From NCBI RefSeq assembly GCF_021233055.1, contig NZ_CP089538.1:2682501-2746500 (forward strand): DNA of 64,000 bases. The letters run 5' to 3'. The first letter of the stretch is position 1; every line of letters starts with the position of its first letter. The notes under the pieces are model-generated. The model was given only the letters and a program-made list of their open reading frames with translations, searched no databases and was not told the DNA's origin. This DNA is from Spirosoma oryzicola. GTDB lineage: Bacteria; Bacteroidota; Bacteroidia; Cytophagales; Spirosomataceae. Positions 43,932 through 52,106 of the stretch are shown one piece after another. Made by a program: the position numbers and the translations under genes.

Positions 43932-44996
43932 CTATTCGCCACTCGGTCGCTTTATCCATTCCGTCAGGGGCGTGGGCGAGCCAAAATCAGGCGCTCCGTC
44001 GGCTTTCCAGCCGAACGGCTGCATGCGTAACGAACGCTGGTCCCCGCAACCCTGGCCGGGGGCCGCGTTGGCGTGGTAGACAAGCCAGTTCTGGGTGCCA
44101 TCGGCTGACGTGAAAAAGCCGTTATGGCCTACGCTGTAAGCGCCATTGCCCGAATACGGACCAAAGACCGGCGTTGCTGATTTCGTCCAGGAGGAAGGCG
44201 TCAGCAGGTTGGCGTTGGTAGGGGCGGAGAGCTGGCCTAAAGCGTAGAAGTCGGTGCCGCAGAAACTAGCCGAGTAAATCAAATAAACCGTGTTGTTGTG
44301 CACCAGAAACTCCGGGCCTTCGTTGACACCGAACCCTTGTTTTTCCCAGGTATAATCAGGTGTTGATACGCGAATCCGTGGCCCTTCGGCAGTGTACGGA
44401 TTGGTTAGCTTGCAGAGGTACAGGTTCTGCTGACCACCCAGATCGTTTTCCCAGCCCGACCACGCGAAATAAAGCTGGTTGTCCAGTTGCAAGACGGTTC
44501 CGTCGATGGCCCATTTGTTGTCGGGCAGGTTCAATTGACCTTTATCAACCCAGGTGCCTTGTGTGGGGTCCGCCGATTCGTTTTCGAGCACAAACATCCG
44601 GTGGGTAGCATCGACACCGTTGTTGTCGGCGGCATAATAGATGTACCACTTGTTGTTAATATTGAACAGCTCAGGAGCCCAGATGTCCCGCGAGTTAGGA
44701 CCCGTAGCCGGTGGAGTCCAGACGGTAACGGGCCGGGCCTGATTCAGTCGGCTCATCGAGCGGGTTTTGTAGATGCGGAGGCTGTTGCCGGTGGTGTGCA
44801 TCACGTAATAAAACCCGTCTTTGCTGGTCACCCACGGATCGGGGGCCGCCGTTAACTGGGGGTTCTGAAACCTGCCGACGGTATCGACCGCTGCTACCGG
44901 TGGGTTAGGGGTGGGGTTAGGCTTATCGCCAGATTTGCAGCCGCCAAATTCGGTCAGCGACAGCGTTACGAGTACATAAAGAAACCAGTTTTTCAT
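43932..44996 (-). CDS. GH43-family glycoside hydrolase lipoprotein
   Basis: A 354-residue lipoprotein. Signal with lipobox ending at Cys20 (SLTEFGGC), then a proline-rich linker (NPTPNPPVAAV). The five-blade propeller shows catalytic Asp53 (APDPWVTSKDG), the pKa-modulating Asp165 (WAIDGTVLQ) and the putative acid Glu226 (GFGVNEGPEFL). GH43 enzymes cleave alpha-L-arabinofuranose or beta-D-xylose linkages. It is the most distal gene of the minus-strand utilisation locus, 69 bp after susD. It should act on the cell surface. Confidence 0.9.
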   Translation of the reverse strand: MKNWFLYVLVTLSLTEFGGCKSGDKPNPTPNPPVAAVDTVGRFQNPQLTAAPDPWVTSKDGFYYVMHTTGNSLRIYKTRSMSRLNQARPVTVWTPPATGPNSRDIWAPELFNINNKWYIYYAADNNGVDATHRMFVLENESADPTQGTWVDKGQLNLPDNKWAIDGTVLQLDNQLYFAWSGWENDLGGQQNLYLCKLTNPYTAEGPRIRVSTPDYTWEKQGFGVNEGPEFLVHNNTVYLIYSASFCGTDFYALGQLSAPTNANLLTPSSWTKSATPVFGPYSGNGAYSVGHNGFFTSADGTQNWLVYHANAAPGQGCGDQRSLRMQPFGWKADGAPDFGSPTPLTEWIKRPSGE

Positions 44997-45065
44997 GCTT
45001 TGTTAACAAAAAAACACGGTAACGAATTCTCCGTAGAGAAACACGTTACCGTGTTGGTCGATGGC

Positions 45066-46589
45066 TTAGTAATTCGGGTTCTGGATCAGGTTTGGATTCA
45101 GGTCACGATCCAGCTGCGGAATGGGAAGCAATTCGCTTTTCCCTTTTACGAACGTCGAAAAAGCCGGGTCACGGCTAGCCAGTTGCGGCCCCAGATCGCC
45201 CCAGCGGGCCAGGTCATTCCAGCGGTGGCCTTCACCCGATAATTCCGTCACGCGTTCGTGCTTGAGCTGAGCCAGAAACTGATCCTGCGTTAACCCCGGT
45301 CTTGCCGCCGTAAGCGTTGGCAATCCAGCCCGGCGTCGTACCTGATCGACATACGCATAGGCCTGGGTGGTCTTGCCCGTCGCGTTCAAGGCTTCGGCGT
45401 ACATCAGCAGCACGTCGGCATAGCGGATATAACGCCAGTTGTTGGGCGAGCGGTAGCCTTCCTCGTTTTTCCAATGGTCGTTCTGAAACTTCCGGAACCA
45501 CACCCGCTTGTTGTCCCGACCGTAACGTTGGGTAAACGTCTGGCCGTAGATCAGCGTGGAATCTGGTCCTTTCACATTAGTTGAATCAAACAGAAACGAA
45601 GCTTCCAGGCGCGGGTCGCGGGCACCCGTAGTCGTTGGTTCGTAGAACTCGCGGGTTGGCCAGCGGTTCGCTTCGCCGTCGGACCAGCCAATGCTTGGAG
45701 GGCCGAAGAACTGGGCCAGCGACGTGCCGTAGTTCTGATTGGGGGTTTCCGTATCGTCATCCGTCGTTTCCGCCGGGTTGATCTGAAACTGCCATTCAAA
45801 GATAGACTCCCGGTTGTTTTCTGTCGAGATCAAAAAGTTGTCGCGGTAGTTCGCTGTCAAGGCGTAGATACCCTTGCCTTCGCCATCCGCCAGCCATTGT
45901 AGGGGCGTAAGCGACTCGGTGTATTTGCGCTGCTGCATGTACGAACGTGCCAGCAAGGCATAAGCCGCTCCTCGGGTGGCCCGGCCCAGCTCCGCCGAAG
46001 CGTAGGTTGTTGGCAGGACAGGAGCCGCTTCGGTCAGATCCTTTTCGATCTGCGCCCAAACCTGCGCACTGGTTGCCGAGCTAGGTCTGTCGCCTACCAC
46101 CGATACCTGCAAAACAAGCGGCACATTGCCCCACAACGTAACCAGGTGAAAGTAGTACATGGCCCGCAAAAACTTCGCTTCGCCGATATAGCGTTGCTTC
46201 AGCGTTTCGTCCATCTGAATGGCAGGCAGGTAGTTGATCACCTGATTGGCCCGGTTGATGCCGATGTAGTTATCGTTCCAGACGCCGTAGGCATTGCCGT
46301 AGTTGTAATCCGTGATCAGGAACTGATCCATGTTGTTGACGATGTCGGTCGCTGGACTTTGGCTGCGGCCCTCGTCGGAACGGATAATGTAATAAAACGG
46401 CATCCACCGCGAAATGCCACCCCGGTGCATGGTGCTGTAGACAGAATTGACCCCCGCCAGGGCATCGTCGGACGTTTTCCAGAACGACTCGGTCGTTACC
46501 TGGTTGGGGTTTACAATGGTTAAGCTTCGGTCGCAGCTCGTCAGTCCCAGAACGGTAACCAGACTCAAAGCGCTCAGTATGTTTTTCAT
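45066..46589 (-). CDS. SusD/RagB-family outer-membrane glycan-binding lipoprotein
   Basis: A 507-residue lipoprotein with lipobox LTSC (Cys19). It has the SusD features: N-terminal NPNQVTTESFWKTSDDALAG, the tetratricopeptide-like helices (AKFLRAMYYFHLVTLWGNVP) and the C-terminal block RYADVLLMYAEALN and LARWGDLGPQL. It binds oligosaccharide on the outer surface and acts as a lid over the SusC channel. Start codon 18 bp after susC, so the two are made together. The bound glycan cannot be deduced from the sequence. Confidence 0.95.
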   Translation of the reverse strand: MKNILSALSLVTVLGLTSCDRSLTIVNPNQVTTESFWKTSDDALAGVNSVYSTMHRGGISRWMPFYYIIRSDEGRSQSPATDIVNNMDQFLITDYNYGNAYGVWNDNYIGINRANQVINYLPAIQMDETLKQRYIGEAKFLRAMYYFHLVTLWGNVPLVLQVSVVGDRPSSATSAQVWAQIEKDLTEAAPVLPTTYASAELGRATRGAAYALLARSYMQQRKYTESLTPLQWLADGEGKGIYALTANYRDNFLISTENNRESIFEWQFQINPAETTDDDTETPNQNYGTSLAQFFGPPSIGWSDGEANRWPTREFYEPTTTGARDPRLEASFLFDSTNVKGPDSTLIYGQTFTQRYGRDNKRVWFRKFQNDHWKNEEGYRSPNNWRYIRYADVLLMYAEALNATGKTTQAYAYVDQVRRRAGLPTLTAARPGLTQDQFLAQLKHERVTELSGEGHRWNDLARWGDLGPQLASRDPAFSTFVKGKSELLPIPQLDRDLNPNLIQNPNY

Positions 46590-46607
46590 AAGGAAAATGA
46601 GTTGTCG

Positions 46608-49600
46608 TTAAAAATCACCCGTCAAACCGACCGAAATGACGCGGGGCGAGGGCCAGTTGCCGTTATCGACACCACGCTCCTGGATGCCAGCAGTACCTCC
46701 TGCACCCGTTACGTCGGGATCAAGGCCCGTGTATTTCGTGATGGTGAACAGGTTCTGACCGCTTACAAACACCCGCCCGTTCCGGACCGCGATTTTGCTC
46801 AACAGTGCTTTGGGAAGCGTATAGCCGATCTCCACGTTTCGCACCCGCAAGTACGAAGCGTCTTCCAGCCAGCGGTCCGTGTACCCAAAGTTGTTTGAAA
46901 TGATCCCCTGCGGATTGTACACATTCGCGTTGGGGGTTGCCTGCAACGCAATGCGTGGGTCGTTGGTGTTCGTGTTCGTCGGCGACCACGGGTTGACGTC
47001 CCGGCGGAAATTGGTGTTCTGGTAGCTGTCCAGCGACCGGCGAACATCGTTGTACACGGTGTAGCCAAACACACCCACCAGCTGCACGTTCAAACTAAAC
47101 TGCTTGTAGCTGCCGTTGAACTGCGCACCGGTCTGTAATTTGGGCCAGGGCGAACTAACAAACTGGCGGTCGTCATTTTGTGTAATCTGACCGTCGCCGT
47201 TGGTGTCTACGTAGCGGATATCACCGGGCCGGGCATCGGGCTGGATGAGGTTGCCATTCGGTCCCCGGTAGTTGTTGACTTCTTCCTGCGTCTGGAAAAT
47301 ACCGGCTGTTTTCAGGACGTACCACTGACCAACGGGTTGGCCAACCTGCGAGCGGGTGTTGCCACTCTGAATGTAATTTACGTTTTGTCCCTGATTGCCG
47401 ACGTTTTCGATCCGGTTCTTGATCGTGGTGAAGTTAGCCGATACATCCCACTTGACGGCGTGTTCATTGTTGCGGTACGTAGCCGAAAACTCAACACCCC
47501 GGTTGCGGATCGACGCCGTATTCACGTACGGATTACCGCGCAGATTACCCAGATAGCCCGGTACGGCCAGGTTCAGAATCGCATCCGACGACAGGGAGTT
47601 GTAATAGTTGATCTCCGCCGAAAGCCGGTTGTTGAGGAAGCTGGCGGTTACCCCGTAGTTCTGCGAAATCCGCTGTTCCCAGCGCAGATCCGGGTTTGCC
47701 AACTGAGCCTGGTAAGCCCCCACGCTGGCGTTCTGGTCGATCCCGAAAATGGCTCTTGGGTTGTTGTTGATAAAGGCCGTGTACGGAAACGAACCAAGGG
47801 TTGGCACCACAATACCCAATTTGCCGTACGAGGCATTCAGCTTCAGATCCGAGATCCAGTCGACGTGGAAAAACTTTTCCTGACTGATACGCCAGGCACC
47901 GGCCACCGATGGGAAGAAACCCGTCCGGTAGTTCTCCCCAAAGCGCGAATCCTGGTCAACGCGACCCGTCAGCGTCAGCAGGTATTTGTCGTTGTAGGTA
48001 TAGTTCACCCGGCCGATGTACCCAAGAATCCGGTAGTTGTCGGGCGTGCCACCGGCGGAGTTCGAGATGCCCGTAGCCGCATTGATGGTCGTGAAATACT
48101 GACCACCGGCGTACCCCAGATTGGTGCGAGAACCCGACGTAACGTCACGCTGGGCCGTTTGCTGGCTGATCCCGACCACGCCGTTGATGTTGTGGACGCC
48201 AACCGTTTTGTTAAAGTTCAGCGTATGCTCGAACAGCAGACTCAGGTAGCGGGACCGGTCTTCGCCGACGGAACTGGGCACCACAGCCGCGCTGTACTGA
48301 TAAATGCCGATCCGGCGCAGGTTCTGGGTGTAATCGAAACTTACTTCCAGACCCGCGTTGGCGCGGTAATTCAACCAGTCGGTCAGCTTGACATCGAGGT
48401 AAGCGTTTCCAACCAGTTTGGCGAAGTTGCTTTTGTTCGATACCAGATTACGCGCGGCCACCGGGTTGTAGGCGTAGGTTACTGCACCGGGATTGGTACC
48501 GATCCCGTAGCCTTCCGGGTTGCTGGCGTTGATAAAACTAGGGTCCTGCACCGGGATAACGGGCAGCATACTGGCCATGTCGTAGATCGGGTTGCCCGCC
48601 GGGAAATTCCGAATGTTGGAGTTGGTCAGCACGGCATTCTCGCCAAACGTAAAGCGACCGATGGTGCTCCGGGTATTGATCCGCAGGCTGGCCCGGTCGA
48701 AGTTGCTACCGATCACATAGCCCACGTTATTAAAGTAGCTGCCCGAAATCAGATACGAACCGGTCTTCGAGCCGCCCGACAAGGTCAGGTTGTAGTCTTG
48801 TAAACTACCCGTACGGAGAACTTCGTCCTGCCAGTTGGTATTGATGGCCGGGTTAAACGTTGCTTCGGCTACACTGGAGGGGGGCGTCTGGCTGGAGTTC
48901 TGGTATTGCTGCCGTTGCAGAGCCGCAAAACCCGACGCGTCGGTAAGATCCCAGCGTTTGTAAGTCTGTTGCACGCCGTATTTGGCCGCGAACGACACGC
49001 GCACCGGACCTTCTTTCCCTTGTTTCGTCGTGATGATGATCACGCCGTTGGCCGCTCTTGATCCGTAGATAGCCGCTGCGGACGCATCTTTCAACACTTG
49101 AATGGACTCGATGTCGTCGTTGTTGATGGTCGGGTTCGCGTCGGCAATCATCCCGTCGATGATGTACAGCGGATCGGTGTTCAGGAAGCTGGCAACCCCG
49201 CGAATCTGGATTGAAGCCTGCTGCCCTGGTACCCCCGTATTCCGAACCGTGACGCCGGGCGAAAGACCCTGGATGGATTCGGCGACGGAGTTAGCCGTTA
49301 CCCGGTTCGACTGCGCTACGCTGATCACGTCGTTGGCCCCCGTAACGTCCCGCTTACGAACGGTCTGGTACCCAATAACCACGACTTCTTCGAGGGTGCG
49401 GTTGTCGGGGACCAGCTTCACATTGATCGTCGACTGGTTGTTGATAGCTACGTCCTGGTTCACGTAGCCGACGCTCGACACGGTGAGCGTTGTTGCCGCA
49501 TCACTGGCGTTCAGGGTAAAGTTGCCGTTCGCGTCGGTGGTGGTACCGTTGGTGGTGCCTTTTTCCAGGACGTTGGCCCCCGGTAAACCCGCATTGGTTT

Positions 49601-50057
49601 CGTCGGTAATCTGACCGGTGATGCGCCGGACGGCGGTGACTTCCCGCAGCTCGACCGGACGGGCTTCGTCGGGTGCGACGGGAGCGTTTACCGAAACGGG
49701 TTCCTTTTTGGGAATAGGCTGGATAACGTACAGATTATCCTTGATTTTCCGGTAACGTAGTCCCTGTTCGTTAAGCAGCTGATTCAGCGACTGTTCCAGC
49801 GTGCTGCCATCCGGTTCGGTTTCGGTCAGGCGGTTGGCCAGCAGCGACTCATCATACGCAAAGCTGACTTTGTAGCGCTTTTCCAACTCGCTCAACACTT
49901 TCTTTAAGGAGCGAGCCCGACTCGGCTTATTTTCGGGAAACGTGTGTTCTGTCCTGCTTTGAGCCCGGGTCAGCAACTGGGCCGCAGCTACAGACGGTAG
50001 ACTGAGTACCACCGTTCCTGCCATCCAGAGCGAAAGGGGTAAAACCATTCTTTTCAT
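46608..50057 (-). CDS. SusC/RagA-family TonB-dependent receptor with STN signalling domain
   Basis: A 1149-residue outer-membrane transporter. Signal peptide 1-27 (ending VAAAQ), STN domain about 48-112 (VLSELEKRYKVSFAYDESLL), carboxypeptidase-regulatory-like domain about 143-228 (ITGQITDETNAGLPGANVLE), TonB plug (EEVVVIGYQTVRKRDVTGAN, then ASIQIRGVASFL and IYGSRAANGVIIITTK), and a beta-barrel to the C-terminus. The STN domain can touch the FecR protein encoded immediately upstream and so tell the sigma factor that substrate is bound. A long antisense open frame (47178-48803) is a shadow. Confidence 0.96.
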   Translation of the reverse strand: MKRMVLPLSLWMAGTVVLSLPSVAAAQLLTRAQSRTEHTFPENKPSRARSLKKVLSELEKRYKVSFAYDESLLANRLTETEPDGSTLEQSLNQLLNEQGLRYRKIKDNLYVIQPIPKKEPVSVNAPVAPDEARPVELREVTAVRRITGQITDETNAGLPGANVLEKGTTNGTTTDANGNFTLNASDAATTLTVSSVGYVNQDVAINNQSTINVKLVPDNRTLEEVVVIGYQTVRKRDVTGANDVISVAQSNRVTANSVAESIQGLSPGVTVRNTGVPGQQASIQIRGVASFLNTDPLYIIDGMIADANPTINNDDIESIQVLKDASAAAIYGSRAANGVIIITTKQGKEGPVRVSFAAKYGVQQTYKRWDLTDASGFAALQRQQYQNSSQTPPSSVAEATFNPAINTNWQDEVLRTGSLQDYNLTLSGGSKTGSYLISGSYFNNVGYVIGSNFDRASLRINTRSTIGRFTFGENAVLTNSNIRNFPAGNPIYDMASMLPVIPVQDPSFINASNPEGYGIGTNPGAVTYAYNPVAARNLVSNKSNFAKLVGNAYLDVKLTDWLNYRANAGLEVSFDYTQNLRRIGIYQYSAAVVPSSVGEDRSRYLSLLFEHTLNFNKTVGVHNINGVVGISQQTAQRDVTSGSRTNLGYAGGQYFTTINAATGISNSAGGTPDNYRILGYIGRVNYTYNDKYLLTLTGRVDQDSRFGENYRTGFFPSVAGAWRISQEKFFHVDWISDLKLNASYGKLGIVVPTLGSFPYTAFINNNPRAIFGIDQNASVGAYQAQLANPDLRWEQRISQNYGVTASFLNNRLSAEINYYNSLSSDAILNLAVPGYLGNLRGNPYVNTASIRNRGVEFSATYRNNEHAVKWDVSANFTTIKNRIENVGNQGQNVNYIQSGNTRSQVGQPVGQWYVLKTAGIFQTQEEVNNYRGPNGNLIQPDARPGDIRYVDTNGDGQITQNDDRQFVSSPWPKLQTGAQFNGSYKQFSLNVQLVGVFGYTVYNDVRRSLDSYQNTNFRRDVNPWSPTNTNTNDPRIALQATPNANVYNPQGIISNNFGYTDRWLEDASYLRVRNVEIGYTLPKALLSKIAVRNGRVFVSGQNLFTITKYTGLDPDVTGAGGTAGIQERGVDNGNWPSPRVISVGLTGDF

Positions 50058-50114
50058 ACCACGAAGAGTTAATTGATTGCAATTGATTATTTACTTGTGC
50101 GTGTAGCGCCTGAA

Positions 50115-51170
50115 TTACTGTCGGTGCAGGTAGATCCGGTCCTTGTCCCGGACAACCTGTAAGTCGAACGTAGCTGCCAGCGTTGTTAACAGCGTCTCTA
50201 CATCCTGACTGGATAAATTGCCCGTAAACCGTCGTTCGGCCAGCGCGTCATCATCGAAAACAAGCGTCAGGCCCCAACCATCATTCAGCTGTTGGGCAAT
50301 GGCGCGCAGCGGGGTGTTTTCGAAGGCGAATTCCTGCTTAGTCCAGGCCGTATACAGTTGCGGTTTGGCCCGTTTGATCGCGACCGGTAGGGCTTCCGAC
50401 TGGGCCGTGGCTAGTTCGCCGGGCTTCATCAGCATCACACGAGCTGCCGGACCGTTCGGTTGTGACAACTGAATTTTTCCTTCCGACAGTACGACCTGCG
50501 TTTGTCCCCGGCGGGTGTTGACATTAAACCGGGTTCCTAGCACCGATATGTCCAGGTTAGGCGTGTGGGTAATGAATTTGAGCCGCCCCGACGATGTGCG
50601 CTGTTTGGTGACGGTAAAAAAAGCTTCGCCTTCGAGCCATACCTCGCGGTCGCGGGCGTTTGTCCAGTCGGTTGGGTAGGAAAGCGTTGAGTTCCCGTTC
50701 AGCCGCACCTGCGACCCGTCGGGAAGCGTAACGGTCAGCAACTGGCCGTAATTCGTATGCACCTCCTGCCGTTGCCCGTAGTGCCAGTAGGCCCAGCCAC
50801 CGCCCGCCAGCACCAGCAAACCCGTTAGCGAGGCCGCCAATTGCCAACGCCGGAATGGATTGACCCAACGTTGCCAGCGTGTTTTGACTTCGCCCAATGG
50901 CTGCATCTGCTGCTCGTAGGCCGTATCCAGCACCTGCCAGATGCGTTCCTGGCGGCTATCCGTCAAATCGTCCTGCCGAATGCGAAGGTGCAGTAAAATG
51001 GCACTGGCTTCCTCAATGACGGGCTGCTGTTCGGGATGCCTGAGCATAAACGAATGCCAGAACGACATCGTCTCTTCGTCGGGCTGTAGCACCCACCGAC
51101 GAAATGATTCGTCCAGAACAAACTCGTTTATGGAGTAATGACTATAATCCGGTAGATCTGAGGCATTCAT
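50115..51170 (-). CDS. FecR-family anti-sigma factor
   Basis: A 351-residue membrane regulator. The cytoplasmic N-terminal 100 residues bind the sigma factor; the membrane segment is about 109-129 (WQLAASLTGLLVLAGGGWAY). The periplasmic part has the FecR domain (LLTVTLPDGSQVRLNGNSTL, VWLEGEAFFTVTKQ) and a C-terminal DUF4974 secretin-like domain (FENTPLRAIAQQLNDGWGLT). The frame runs to 51200 but the ATG at 51170 (MNASDLPDYS) is the likely start. It lies between the sigma factor and SusC, completing the usual trans-envelope relay. Confidence 0.94.
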   Translation of the reverse strand: MNASDLPDYSHYSINEFVLDESFRRWVLQPDEETMSFWHSFMLRHPEQQPVIEEASAILLHLRIRQDDLTDSRQERIWQVLDTAYEQQMQPLGEVKTRWQRWVNPFRRWQLAASLTGLLVLAGGGWAYWHYGQRQEVHTNYGQLLTVTLPDGSQVRLNGNSTLSYPTDWTNARDREVWLEGEAFFTVTKQRTSSGRLKFITHTPNLDISVLGTRFNVNTRRGQTQVVLSEGKIQLSQPNGPAARVMLMKPGELATAQSEALPVAIKRAKPQLYTAWTKQEFAFENTPLRAIAQQLNDGWGLTLVFDDDALAERRFTGNLSSQDVETLLTTLAATFDLQVVRDKDRIYLHRQ

Positions 51171-51251
51171 GCGATGAGGGTAGCAGATGACAAAAAACAA
51201 AGGCGTTCATCGGCTTTATTATCCCTCGCAGTCGCGATTATTTTACAAAAT

Positions 51252-51845
51252 TTATCGGATCAGTGCCAGGACGGCGAGAATAGTGTGCAGGGCCATCCGC
51301 TTTTGGAGCGAGGCAATGGCTTTATAAACAATCTTGTAAACGGAGCTTTGCTCGATGCCCATGACGCCCGCTATCTCCTCGTAGCTCAGATTGTCGAAAT
51401 ACTTCAAAAAAAGGGCTTCCTTCTGGCGGGCGGGTAGGCTATTCAGCTCATGCAGTAATAGCGTCGATTGTTCCTGAGAAATCTGGGCGTCCAGCCAGGT
51501 GGGTTCGTAGTAGAATTCGATCTTAAAATCGAGCGTGTCCAGTTCGTGATCGAATCGTTGTTCGCGGGTAAGCTTGCGGACGATATCCCGACGAAGCGCC
51601 CGCATCAGGTAAAATTTAATCGAATCGGTGCGGCCTAACCGCTCGCGTGTTTCGAGGATGGTCAGGAAGAGGTCTTGCAGACAGTCCTCGGTCATTTCCC
51701 GATTCTGAGCGATCTTGTATCCGTAGTTATAGAGTGTTTTGGCGTACTTACCGTAGAGATAGGCATAGGCCGCTTTATTGCCGTTTAAAAAATCATCCCA
51801 GAGTACGGTATCCGTTGAGTAAGAGTAACTTAAGGAGGCATCCAA
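51252..51845 (-). CDS. ECF sigma factor of the utilisation locus
   Basis: A 197-residue sigma factor of the Bacteroidota SusC/FecR-linked group. Region 2 runs from about 24 to 92 (YLYGKYAKTLYNYGYKIAQN, EDCLQDLFLTILETRERL, IKFYLMRALRRDIVRKL) and region 4 from about 138 (LPARQKEALFLKYFDNLSYE then EIAGVMGIEQSSVYKIVYKA). It ends with a hydrophobic tail ILAVLALIR. The FecR gene follows after 81 bp. The sigma factor should activate the locus when SusC reports ligand. Confidence 0.93.
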   Translation of the reverse strand: MDASLSYSYSTDTVLWDDFLNGNKAAYAYLYGKYAKTLYNYGYKIAQNREMTEDCLQDLFLTILETRERLGRTDSIKFYLMRALRRDIVRKLTREQRFDHELDTLDFKIEFYYEPTWLDAQISQEQSTLLLHELNSLPARQKEALFLKYFDNLSYEEIAGVMGIEQSSVYKIVYKAIASLQKRMALHTILAVLALIR

Positions 51846-51933
51846 CTGAATAAGTGTTTAGCACATACTAAATGTAAAGAATTAACGGGAATAGTCATAA
51901 TTGTTCCACAAAAAAGGATGTTTGGCTGTGGTC

Positions 51934-52026
51934 GTGGTGTCGGCGTGTCCGCCCGCGTGGTGTCGGTTTCTCAAAACCGACCCTTTGCGTCAGCAATCCG
52001 TGTCGGTTTTGAGAAACCGACACCAC
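51934..52026. repeat. nested palindromic repeat of the GTGTCGG family
   Basis: Main inverted pair: 25-nt arms GTGGTGTCGGTTTCTCAAAA plus CCGAC (51957-51981) and the exact complement at 52002-52026, with a 20-nt spacer. Each arm is itself a small hairpin (GTCGGTTT-CTCA-AAACCGAC). A degenerate copy of the GC-rich half, GTGGTGTCGGCGTGTCCGCC, precedes it at 51934. It lies between the sigma gene promoter and the 3' end of the GH78 gene. Confidence 0.8.
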
Positions 52027-52106
52027 TACAAAAACAAGCAAGCCGAAAGCGTTAGATCTCGGCTTGCAAACCGGAATGGATGGTCAACCGGTCACCGTGG
52101 CGCGAA

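Noticed and set aside
47178..48803. 541-codon open frame antisense to susC
   Set aside because: It lies fully inside a well-supported SusC gene; the composition (many Val, Arg, Gly and His runs) is that of a complement-strand shadow and no domain is visible.
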